Source: Fidelibacterota bacterium UBA6531 (GTDB lineage Bacteria; Fidelibacterota; Marinisomatia; Marinisomatales; TCS55). Taken from it: DNA of 64,000 nucleotides. The stretch lies in assembly GCA_002436185.1 (NCBI GenBank), contig DJKX01000051.1:1-64000 (forward strand), in the 5' to 3' direction. Both the position numbers and the translations under genes were made by a program. This document shows positions 1 through 6,833 of this stretch, piece by piece (within the stretch, counting starts at the first letter, position 1; every line of letters begins with the position of its first letter). The notes under the pieces are model-generated. The model did no database searches. It had not been told where the DNA came from and saw nothing but the letters and a program-made list of their open reading frames with translations.

Positions 1-1
1 T

Positions 2-27
2 AAAACAATTATTGGTAATTGTTTTTT
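2..27 (+). terminator. Rho-independent terminator of a gene left of the window
   Basis: A 10-bp perfect inverted repeat (2-11 with 16-25) closes on a TTGG loop and runs into six T residues. The stem is AT-rich, so it may be weak. The first three bases of the window are TAA, so this hairpin may start right at the stop codon of an upstream plus-strand gene that is not visible here. Confidence 0.5.
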
Positions 28-353
28 CAATACCAAGGAAATTGGCTATGACACTCGATAAAAAGGAAAATTGTTGATACAAACTCTTTTCTATTTTGGC
101 TTCCCTCCTTTTGGTTGCCTACCAGGAAACCAAGTACCAACGAGTAGATAAGAAAAAAACAGCAATTTTAACCGCCATCTTTATCAGGTTGTAATATATG
201 TTTTATTACAATACCATTGTTTCAACCATGAAATGGGAAAAGTCCCATTATGTAAAAGTAAATTAGAGATGGGTCGAGTGTCATTCAGCCAACTATTATT
301 ATATTTTTCTAATCAAAAAAGAAAAATAATAACTTTGGAGAATAATCTTATTT
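28..353. other. Non-coding stretch upstream of the first Rrf2 gene
   Basis: I see no convincing gene on either strand. The stretch contains a 7-bp hairpin (232-238 with 243-249) without a T tract and, near the gene, an imperfect A/T dyad (303-309 with 321-327). A GGAG at 337-340 serves the Rrf2 gene starting at 354. It is presumably the promoter and leader region of that gene. Confidence 0.4.
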
Positions 354-809
354 ATGATAAAATCTGAATTCATGTTATACTCAAAATCAGCGGAATATGC
401 CATCCAGGCAATGATTTATTTAGCTGAACATAAACCTGAAAAACCAGTGATGATCAGGAAGATCGCAAGATCATATAATATTCCTTATCAGTTTTTAGCA
501 AAGATAATGCAGATCCTTGTCAAAAATAGATTAATTGTAGCTACTCGAGGAAGAACAGGCGGTGTGGAATTGGGTAGAGATCCCAAAGAGATTTATTTAA
601 ATCAGATTGTACATGCTATCGATGGATTACCTCCTGATCAGGAGCAATGTGTTGTAGGGCTGGATTTATGTAATGATGATGCTCCTTGTCCCCTCCATGA
701 TGAATGGAAACCAATCCGACAGAGATTAAGAGATCTTCTTTCAGGAGAAAATTTGGATGATTTAGCTCAAAAGGTGATTGAAAAACGTAAGAAGATGACA
801 ACTAAATAA
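354..809 (+). CDS. Rrf2 family Fe-S transcriptional regulator (copy 1)
   Basis: This is a small DNA-binding regulator of the Rrf2/IscR/NsrR family, 151 residues, which is typical. The N-terminal winged helix begins with the family hallmark SAEYAIQAM (residues 12-20) and continues with the recognition region around IPYQFLAKIMQ and a glycine-rich wing (RGRTGG). Three cysteines at 99, 106 and 112 (C-x6-C-x5-C) match the cluster-ligand region of Fe-S members, so it probably senses O2, NO, redox state or Fe-S status; the signal itself cannot be read. The ATG at 354 is chosen because GGAG precedes it; an alternative ATG at 372 lacks a Shine-Dalgarno. A paralogue with the same cysteine spacing lies at 6340, and the two bracket a block of redox genes, which suggests they control it and/or the oxidase operon. 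Confidence 0.9.
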   Translation: MIKSEFMLYSKSAEYAIQAMIYLAEHKPEKPVMIRKIARSYNIPYQFLAKIMQILVKNRLIVATRGRTGGVELGRDPKEIYLNQIVHAIDGLPPDQEQCVVGLDLCNDDAPCPLHDEWKPIRQRLRDLLSGENLDDLAQKVIEKRKKMTTK

Positions 810-830
810 TTTTTAGTTGTTTTATTTTAT
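798..830 (+). terminator. Rho-independent terminator after Rrf2 copy 1
   Basis: A 9-bp perfect stem (798-806 with 812-820) overlaps the stop codon of the Rrf2 gene and is followed by a T-rich run. It should separate the regulator transcript from the cytochrome operon. Confidence 0.65.
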
Positions 831-924
831 ATCTAATTATAAATCTATAGATTAATCGGCAATTTCACAGAAACCTTTAATCCACATTGTCGAAGATAAT
901 TTTAGATTGTTACCTCATGGAATT

Positions 925-938
925 CTTATTGCAATAAG
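925..938. promoter_or_regulatory. 14-bp perfect palindrome, candidate operator
   Basis: The sequence CTTATTGCAATAAG is its own reverse complement. It lies about 85 bp upstream of a TATAAT-like box and 150 bp upstream of the di-haem cytochrome gene, in the only sizeable gap between Rrf2 copy 1 and the operon. A wider dyad (AGATTG near 904, CAATCT near 941) surrounds it. A role as a binding site is inference. Confidence 0.3.
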
Positions 939-997
939 CCCAATCTATTGAGACCATCCGAGGGATAATCAGTTTTATTCTTGAATAATTGGTATTC

Positions 998-1027
998 TTA
1001 CCGTATGCTTTAATTAATTGTTATAAT
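998..1027 (+). promoter_or_regulatory. Possible promoter of the cytochrome operon
   Basis: A perfect TATAAT lies at 1022-1027, with a poor -35 candidate TTACCG at 998-1003 (18-bp spacer). Transcription would begin about 55 nt before the start codon at 1091. AT-rich intergenic DNA makes chance matches common. Confidence 0.25.
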
Positions 1028-1090
1028 CTTTTTTTTACAGTGACACTGCTTAAAAAGCAGTTTAACAACAAAAAAAAGGAAAAACATACC

Positions 1091-2020
1091 ATGAAAAAAA
1101 TGAACCGTTATATAATAACCTTTTCAATTTCCCTGTACGGAGCATTGAATCTGGTATCGGCTGAGGATGATGTGAATCATGGCAAGCAATTATACCAGTC
1201 GAACTGCAGTGGCTGTCATGGTTTTCGTGGAGATGGCGAAGGTTTAGCCGCAAAATATTTAAACCCGCCTCCCCGAGATTTTACGAAAGGAAAATATAAA
1301 TTCAGAACAACACCATCCGGCTCATTGCCTACTGATGAGAATATCGCAAAAATAATCCGAAAAGGTGTCCGCAGAACAAGCATGCCAGCATGGGAAAATA
1401 TATTTAGCGATAAAGATATATCTGATGTTGTTGCCTATCTAAAAACGTTAGCTGAAAAATTTTCCATTCAGGATCCGGCGCCTGAATTAACTATCCCTTC
1501 TACTATACCCGAAAAAACAGATGCATTGATTCAGGAAGGTGCAATGGTTTATAGATTGATGGAATGTTGGAACTGTCATGGCCCGCATGGTGAAGTTGAT
1601 GGCCCGACAAGTGATAAATTAGTAGATGACTGGGGCAACAAGATGGTGGCTCCCAATTTTAAGAATGAAGTATTTAAAGGTGGTGATGATCCGGTAGAAG
1701 TCTATAGAACATTCAGCACCGGGCTTACGGGTACGCCCATGCCGGGATATGATGATGATTCCTTTGGATTTGCAAGAGAAGATGTAGAAGGTGATTATGA
1801 TAATTTGTATAACGTTTACAGTGATGAAGAGGTAAACGAATATGCTGCATGGGCAGAATCAATAATATCCGGTGATGAACTGTATAATTTGCCGGAGGAT
1901 GAAATGTATGAAATTTTTCAACGGAGAAAATGGGCGATGGTTTATTATGTATTGAGTCTACGTGAAAAGGAAAGCTTGGTATATAAACTTTTTGTTAAAG
2001 ATTATGAGTTGACACAATGA
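1091..2020 (+). CDS. Exported di-haem cytochrome c
   Basis: This is a periplasmic electron-transfer protein of 309 residues with two class-I cytochrome c domains. A signal peptide covers about residues 1-24. Haem site 1 is CSGCH (39-43) with the likely axial Met98 in RRTSMPAW; haem site 2 is CWNCH (159-163) with a candidate distal Met in GTPMPGY. The start at 1091 is chosen because a signal peptide follows directly and AGGA lies at 1077-1080; the in-frame upstream ATG at 989 would add non-signal sequence. It overlaps the next gene by ATGA. As first gene of the redox block it would shuttle electrons between the outer-membrane components and the oxidase. The partner and direction are inference. 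Confidence 0.88.
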   Translation: MKKMNRYIITFSISLYGALNLVSAEDDVNHGKQLYQSNCSGCHGFRGDGEGLAAKYLNPPPRDFTKGKYKFRTTPSGSLPTDENIAKIIRKGVRRTSMPAWENIFSDKDISDVVAYLKTLAEKFSIQDPAPELTIPSTIPEKTDALIQEGAMVYRLMECWNCHGPHGEVDGPTSDKLVDDWGNKMVAPNFKNEVFKGGDDPVEVYRTFSTGLTGTPMPGYDDDSFGFAREDVEGDYDNLYNVYSDEEVNEYAAWAESIISGDELYNLPEDEMYEIFQRRKWAMVYYVLSLREKESLVYKLFVKDYELTQ

Positions 2021-2811
2021 TGAAAAGTATAAAAATTATTAGGAACAAACTTTTTTTAGTAATAGCATTAATATTGCTTGGTTGCAGTGGAGAGAATTGG
2101 CGTGATCCACTGGGTATTTCCTCATCAGGGGATGGCAGTAAGCTGAATCCTGATGGGACACCTTATGTTCCTGCACCGGGGCATTTATCATTATCCATCA
2201 CTTCTCTTGATGATATTCCGGTCATAGCAGGAAGCGGTCCATTTTCTGTTTCATTAATATTAAAAAATACCGGCACTGAACCACTTACTATTAAGGAAAT
2301 CAACTCCAGTGAAAGTTGGATGTCGGTAGATGGTGTTGTTTCAGGCCAGGAAATTATAGGATTCGATACAATTGAAACATGGATCACATTTTCAGCTGGA
2401 TCATCTGATGATGATGCTTCCATATCCTTTGTATGGAATAGTTTAGACAACCCGGATTCAACGGAATCTTTTTCAGTTTCATTAGATGTCGGAGAAGAAT
2501 CAACATGGGATATTGTATATAATGATATTTTTGACAAAACTTGTTCATGCCACTCTACATCCAGTGGTGCAGGTGAGTTGAAAATGAGTAACCAGGAATT
2601 AGCCTATGATAATATTGTTGATATAGCAGCATATGAAGTACCCGAATTAAAACGGATTGATCCTGGTTATCCAGACAGAAGTTATTTAGTTAAAAAATTA
2701 GTAGGTGTAGATATAGAAGGTGATCGTATGCCTCGGGATGGTCCGCCATTCTTATCAGATCGTCGGGTAGAGCAAGTACGCTTATGGGTACAAATCGGAG
2801 CGCCAGAATGA
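2017..2811 (+). CDS. Lipoprotein with Ig-like domain and C-terminal cytochrome-like domain
   Basis: This is a 264-residue lipoprotein with a lipobox ending LLGC (lipidated Cys23). Residues about 50-155 look like an Ig/BACON-like beta-sandwich. The C-terminal ~95 residues resemble the single-haem domain common in planctomycete/FCB surface cytochromes: a haem-like motif, a DRMPRDGPPF loop with a candidate axial Met, and a final helix ending GAPE. The haem motif is odd: it reads C176-S-C178-H179, with one residue between the cysteines instead of two. Both flanking genes overlap by four bases (ATGA), so it is translated together with the di-haem cytochrome and the barrel protein. It may dock on the membrane side of that barrel. 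Whether haem is attached is unknown. Confidence 0.75.
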   Translation: MMKSIKIIRNKLFLVIALILLGCSGENWRDPLGISSSGDGSKLNPDGTPYVPAPGHLSLSITSLDDIPVIAGSGPFSVSLILKNTGTEPLTIKEINSSESWMSVDGVVSGQEIIGFDTIETWITFSAGSSDDDASISFVWNSLDNPDSTESFSVSLDVGEESTWDIVYNDIFDKTCSCHSTSSGAGELKMSNQELAYDNIVDIAAYEVPELKRIDPGYPDRSYLVKKLVGVDIEGDRMPRDGPPFLSDRRVEQVRLWVQIGAPE

Positions 2812-3956
2812 AGAAATTATTGATAACATTATTAGTGTTAAGTTTTTCAGCTATAATTGCTGAACCATATATGGCTACTCGTACAGGTTATAAATGTTCA
2901 CAGTGCCATGTTAATAGAACTGGCGGTGGAAAAAGAACTAGTTTTGGGTTTGCTTATACACAAACGCAAATGCCTGTTTTTCAGATAAAACCAAAAGGAA
3001 CAAGTTCTTCATTTTCAAATATCATCAGTGACCATCTGTCAGTTGGTGCAAATTTCAGAGTCGCCAACAAAACAATTTTGGGTACGGACTCCACCAGGAA
3101 TCTTGTTGGCCAGGACGCAGATATGCGGATGAATAATAGTATTACAATTCCCGAAGCAAATATTTACCTGGAAATATCTGCCATACCCGATTTACTATTG
3201 TTCTATGTGGATGAAAATTTTGCTCCGGGTGCAGCCAGCAGGGAAGCATTCGCCATGATATACAATCTTCCATTGAATAGTTATATTAAATTTGGAAGAA
3301 TCATGATGCCATTCGGCTTAAGATTGTTGGATGATGGAACAGACGGTGCATATATCCGCAGTAAAACAGGATTTAATTCCTATGGAAGACAGGAAGCTGC
3401 TTATGAAATTGGTATTGAACCAGGGCCGTTCAGTTTAATAACAGCTGTAGCCAATGGTTTAAATTCTGAATCAATGGATAAACAAATTACTACTGTTGGA
3501 TCTGTTGTTTTTCGTAGGATACGCATAGGAGGCTCTTATTCTTTCAATAAGGGAAAAGAATATACCGAACATGTAGCCGGAATTTTTGCAGGTGGAAACC
3601 AAGGGGTGTTTACTTGGATGTTCGAACACGATTTTATTAATAAAATTGATAGTGAGGGTAACCCAATCAGCAATTATGGTGATTTTGATCTGACAGGTAA
3701 TCTTACAGCAACATTTGCTTCTTTAGACATCTTATTATACTCAGGTGTCAATCTGAAAATAGCTTACGATAAATTTGATCCAATGTCAAAATGGAAATCC
3801 GACGAATTAGATCGTTGGACATTCGGGCTGGAAATATTCCCGGTACAGTTTTTACAAGTATCAGCATTTTACCGCTATCGAACTGCCCCATCCCTTGAAA
3901 TCTATAATTCAGAAAATGAAGACCAGATATTTATAGAAACTCAATTCTTTTTCTAA
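2808..3956 (+). CDS. Outer-membrane barrel with N-terminal monohaem c domain (Cyc2-like layout)
   Basis: This 382-residue protein starts with a signal peptide (cleavage near IIA-EP, residue 18), followed at once by one c-type haem site, CSQCH (30-34), within RTGYKCSQCHVN and FGFAYTQ. The rest is predicted beta-barrel: alternating amphipathic strands, many aromatic and glycine residues, and a terminal FFF typical of barrels recognised by BAM. Fused monohaem-porins of the Cyc2 type (outer-membrane iron oxidases) share this order and a similar TG-xx-CxxCH-x-N...FG stretch. That makes an outer-membrane electron conduit plausible; homology to Cyc2 is inference. The start at 2808 is chosen for the ATGA overlap and the signal peptide. 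An alternative is a structural barrel with a non-conducting haem. Confidence 0.72.
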   Translation: MKKLLITLLVLSFSAIIAEPYMATRTGYKCSQCHVNRTGGGKRTSFGFAYTQTQMPVFQIKPKGTSSSFSNIISDHLSVGANFRVANKTILGTDSTRNLVGQDADMRMNNSITIPEANIYLEISAIPDLLLFYVDENFAPGAASREAFAMIYNLPLNSYIKFGRIMMPFGLRLLDDGTDGAYIRSKTGFNSYGRQEAAYEIGIEPGPFSLITAVANGLNSESMDKQITTVGSVVFRRIRIGGSYSFNKGKEYTEHVAGIFAGGNQGVFTWMFEHDFINKIDSEGNPISNYGDFDLTGNLTATFASLDILLYSGVNLKIAYDKFDPMSKWKSDELDRWTFGLEIFPVQFLQVSAFYRYRTAPSLEIYNSENEDQIFIETQFFF

Positions 3957-3970
3957 TGAGAAAACTTAAA

Positions 3971-4007
3971 ACAATTGATGAATTAAGATTTTTATTTCAT
4001 CAATTGT
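3971..4007 (+). terminator. Intergenic 12-bp inverted repeat, terminator-like
   Basis: Perfect arms at 3971-3982 and 3996-4007 flank a 13-nt loop just after the barrel gene. There is no T tract, so it may instead be a 3'-end stabiliser or a partial terminator ahead of the highly translatable lipoprotein gene at 4102. Confidence 0.4.
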
Positions 4008-4089
4008 ATTTACAGCGAAAAGATTTAAATTCTTTTTCTCAATAAGAGAGTTCTAATGAGAATTGCTTATTAGAAAAACAACCTACCTT

Positions 4090-4096
4090 AAGGAGG
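4090..4096 (+). promoter_or_regulatory. Near-perfect Shine-Dalgarno AAGGAGG
   Basis: AAGGAGG lies 5 nt before the ATG at 4102 and decides that start over an in-frame ATG at 4063. It is the strongest ribosome-binding site in the cytochrome block, suggesting high expression of the lipoprotein that follows. Confidence 0.75.
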
Positions 4097-4101
4097 TACA
4101 A

Positions 4102-5355
4102 ATGCCAAAAAACAAAATAGTAAGTTGTTTGCTTTTAGGGCTGATGTACATGGCCTGTGAAGGACCAGCGGGTGTTGATGGTACAGGAACATACCTCACT
4201 GTTAGCCCGGCTTTGGCATCAGTTGCTGCAGGGTCTAGTGTTGATATCGCAGTTTCTACACAAAACGGCGAAGACAATGACTATACCTGGGAATCCAGTG
4301 ATACGGATATAGCAACTGTTTCCAACGGTACAGTAGCAGGTGTATCTGAAGGAACTGCATTCATTAGTGTTAAAGGACAAACCTCCGGTGCCAATGCAAA
4401 TGCAATCGTAACTGTAACGAAGTCAACTCGTGAAGATTACAGTTTTGCATTGGATATTGCACCCATGATGACAGCAGATAACTTCTGGTTTCCAGGTGCA
4501 GATGCTTGTACTTGGTGCCATTATGCAAATAACGAAGAAGAACTCCATTCCAAACACGTAATGGACCTTGGTACGTACGAAGGAATTATGTATGGTGCAG
4601 ACCCTGATCCGGATAATTTGGTAGGCAGTGGTCATCCATTGTTTGGCGAAAGCGTAACTGGTGCCACTGACTACGACTGGAGTAATGCTATGCTTAAATC
4701 ACGCTTACGTAATAACCGTATGCCTCAAGCCCCGGCTTGGGAATTCTGGCGCGATGAGAGCAATCGCTTAGGTCCAGACCTGGAATTTGTAGATGGTCAC
4801 GCGCAGCCAATCAGGCCTATCCAATACACAAGCTGGGATGACCCGGATAATGTTCCGAATGCCCTTGGTCTTGTTGAAGCTTGGGTAGAAGACCTCAAAG
4901 CTGGCGGTGATTTGACTGTAGGCGGTGATGACCCATTTTCATATGGTGGAGAAGATAACTTAACATTCAACAATGATGTCCTTCCTTTCTTTACAGATGG
5001 AAGTATGTGGTTTGATGGTAGCACATCATGTGTTGAATGCCATTGGGGTAATATTGAGGAATCCTACCATTTGATGGATCTTTCCGACTATGATGGGTTT
5101 ATCTATGGCGCTGACGGTGGTGAACATCCTATATTAAACGGAACCAAAACAACTCTAACTTCTACAGCTGAAATTGATTGGGGCAGCAGCCGGCTTAAAC
5201 ATCGTATGCGTGATAACCGTATGCCTCCCGATGCTCCATTTCTATTAAGTGAAGAAAATAGGGATGGCCCTGATGTATGGGATCCTGTTAATGGTGAAAT
5301 TGTGACTGCAGTTGATTTAATCGGACTGTGGTTAGAAGCAGGAGCACCTGAATAA
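4102..5355 (+). CDS. Surface lipoprotein with Big2 domain and two duplicated haem modules
   Basis: This 417-residue lipoprotein has signal and lipobox ending MYMAC, then a bacterial Ig-like (Big2) domain at about residues 30-110 (VSPALASVAAG, ATVSNGTVAGVSEG). Two copies of a haem module follow. Module 1 has C136-T-W-C139-H140 and module 2 C310-V-E-C313-H314. Each continues with MDL..Y-G-IYGAD, an R-RNNRMP or R-RDNRMP loop carrying the likely axial Met, and a final amphipathic helix. The duplication is visible in sequence; the haem binding follows from CxxCH. It probably sits at the cell surface or outer membrane next to the barrel, as a di-haem electron carrier. The substrate is not evident. 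Confidence 0.8.
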   Translation: MPKNKIVSCLLLGLMYMACEGPAGVDGTGTYLTVSPALASVAAGSSVDIAVSTQNGEDNDYTWESSDTDIATVSNGTVAGVSEGTAFISVKGQTSGANANAIVTVTKSTREDYSFALDIAPMMTADNFWFPGADACTWCHYANNEEELHSKHVMDLGTYEGIMYGADPDPDNLVGSGHPLFGESVTGATDYDWSNAMLKSRLRNNRMPQAPAWEFWRDESNRLGPDLEFVDGHAQPIRPIQYTSWDDPDNVPNALGLVEAWVEDLKAGGDLTVGGDDPFSYGGEDNLTFNNDVLPFFTDGSMWFDGSTSCVECHWGNIEESYHLMDLSDYDGFIYGADGGEHPILNGTKTTLTSTAEIDWGSSRLKHRMRDNRMPPDAPFLLSEENRDGPDVWDPVNGEIVTAVDLIGLWLEAGAPE

Positions 5356-5372
5356 ACAATAAATATGGTATA

Positions 5373-5402
5373 AGTCATGCAGGACTTTTGTCCTGCATGA
5401 CT
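5373..5402 (+). terminator. Strong hairpin after the di-haem lipoprotein gene
   Basis: A perfect 12-bp stem (5373-5384 with 5391-5402) with a CTTTTG loop lies 18 nt after the stop codon. A T-rich run follows only about 20 nt later, so termination may be partial. Confidence 0.5.
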
Positions 5403-5481
5403 ATCAGGTTAGATTAATTATATTTTTTTACAAGAAATTTGTATAAATTATTTAGTAGTTAATAATTAGTAGAGGGATAAA

Positions 5482-6183
5482 ATGAAAAAAATAACATTAA
5501 TAACAACCATTGTAATTGGTTTGCTTACTCAAACATTTGCCGGGGAAATATCAGGTAAAATTAGTTTTGAGGGTAAAACTCCAAGAATGAAAAAACTTAA
5601 ACTGGAAGCAGATCCAATATGTGTATCTAATAATGAAGTACCTCCAACATCTGAATGGTTGATAGTTGATGAAAGCGGAGGTGTAAAAAATATAATTGTT
5701 TCTGTAAAAGAGGGGTTGAGTGGTTCTCACAATCCACCATCTGAAAAAGTAGTGCTTGATCAACAAGGTTGTGTTTATCGTCCACATGTTCTTGCAGTAA
5801 TGGCAGGACAGGTTGTAGATATTTTAAATAATGATGGAATTATGCACAATGTCCATGCACTGCCAAAAATTAATCGTGAATTCAATAAAGCAATGCCGAA
5901 GTTTAAAAAGAAAATCACAACACAATTTGAAAAATCAGAAAAACCTTTTAAAATTAAATGTGATGTTCATCCATGGATGATTGCTTATATAGGTGTATTT
6001 GATCATCCATATTTTGCAGTAACCGGTGATGATGGTACATATTCAATATCTGGTTTAAGTTCTGGTGAATATGTTATTGAAGCATGGCACGAAAGACTAG
6101 GAATTCAAACGGCAACAGTTACTGTCAGTGATGGTGCTACAAACGCAGATTTCACTTTTAAAAAACCATCTAAAAAGAAGTAA
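5482..6183 (+). CDS. Exported cupredoxin with C-terminal carboxypeptidase-regulatory-like domain
   Basis: This is a 233-residue periplasmic copper protein with a signal peptide at about 1-20. The cupredoxin fold spans about 22-172, with type-1 copper ligands apparent as His122 (in MHNVH), Cys160, His163 and Met166 in C-x2-H-x2-M (CDVHPWM), the amicyanin/plastocyanin-like order. The tail (about 175-225; GDDGTYSISGL, GEYVIEAWHE) is a CarboxypepD_reg-like beta-sandwich. A lysine-rich terminus could favour docking to acidic partners. It lies between the haem lipoproteins and the oxidase genes, so it is a candidate soluble donor to the CuA subunit. That electron path is inference; the copper site is read directly from sequence. 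Confidence 0.82.
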   Translation: MKKITLITTIVIGLLTQTFAGEISGKISFEGKTPRMKKLKLEADPICVSNNEVPPTSEWLIVDESGGVKNIIVSVKEGLSGSHNPPSEKVVLDQQGCVYRPHVLAVMAGQVVDILNNDGIMHNVHALPKINREFNKAMPKFKKKITTQFEKSEKPFKIKCDVHPWMIAYIGVFDHPYFAVTGDDGTYSISGLSSGEYVIEAWHERLGIQTATVTVSDGATNADFTFKKPSKKK

Positions 6184-6264
6184 AATAATCCGCTAGTTTT
6201 TAATTCACTTCCAGGGTTTATAAAACTTGAGAATAAAAATTATAATAACTATTATTTTCACCAT

Positions 6265-6289
6265 AAATATGACTAATAAAGTCATATTT
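6265..6289. promoter_or_regulatory. 10-bp inverted repeat upstream of Rrf2 copy 2
   Basis: Arms AAATATGACT (6265-6274) and AGTCATATTT (6280-6289) flank a 5-nt loop, 51 nt before the second Rrf2 start. It has no T tract. It could be a weak terminator of the cupredoxin gene or a dyad operator for an Rrf2 dimer (autoregulation). Confidence 0.4.
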
Positions 6290-6339
6290 GTTATAAAATA
6301 ATTATTTTAATGAAAAAATACAAATAAATGTAAAACATT

Positions 6340-6789
6340 ATGCGACTTTCAATGACAGCTGAATATGCCATTCGGGCAATGGTGCATCTTTCTTCACATG
6401 CAGCAAAAGAAATTACTCACATTTCTGAAATCTCTAAAAAACAGGAAATACCGGAATCCATTTTAAGAAAAATAATGGGAAATTTAGTAAAACTTGGATT
6501 TGTCTACTCCCTTAGGGGTAAAGGTGGCGGTGTTCAGTTAGCCCGATCGGGAAGTGATATAACACTGTTAGATGTAATTGAAGGTATAGAAGGAAAAATT
6601 TTCTTGAATCAATGCTTAATTGGCCCGGATTTTTGTCATCGAACCCCTTATTGTCCTATGCATCTCGTATGGCGGGAAGCACAAGATAAAATGTTGAATG
6701 TTTTAAGTGGTAAAACAATTGAGCAATTGGCTACCGAAAACAAAAAAATGTATAAAAAGTATTTAACAGAAAATATTGGTGTTAGTTAA
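6340..6789 (+). CDS. Rrf2 family Fe-S transcriptional regulator (copy 2)
   Basis: This 149-residue protein is a paralogue of the regulator at 354. It opens with the family motif MTAEYAIRAMVHL, followed by the winged helix with IPESILRKIMGNL and a wing RGKGGGVQL. Cysteines 92, 99 and 105 repeat the C-x6-C-x5-C spacing of the first copy, supporting Fe-S ligation. It ends 44 nt before coxB and shares its strand, so it is likely either the first gene of the oxidase operon or its local regulator. Because the two copies differ a lot outside the DNA-binding and cysteine regions they may answer different signals. Target genes are inferred from position only. Confidence 0.9.
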   Translation: MRLSMTAEYAIRAMVHLSSHAAKEITHISEISKKQEIPESILRKIMGNLVKLGFVYSLRGKGGGVQLARSGSDITLLDVIEGIEGKIFLNQCLIGPDFCHRTPYCPMHLVWREAQDKMLNVLSGKTIEQLATENKKMYKKYLTENIGVS

Positions 6790-6796
6790 GCCAAAT

Positions 6797-6802
6797 TATA
6801 AT
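6797..6802 (+). promoter_or_regulatory. Possible -10 element for the oxidase operon
   Basis: A TATAAT lies in the 44-nt gap before coxB. No good -35 is seen (TTGGTG at 6776-6781 gives a short 15-bp spacer), so it would need an activator or be fortuitous. Confidence 0.25.
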
Positions 6803-6833
6803 ATGATTAGTTTACTAAACATGGAGATAACAG

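Noticed and set aside
989..1090. Longer start for the di-haem cytochrome
   Set aside because: The extra 34 residues would come before a good signal peptide and the AGGA ribosome site favours 1091.
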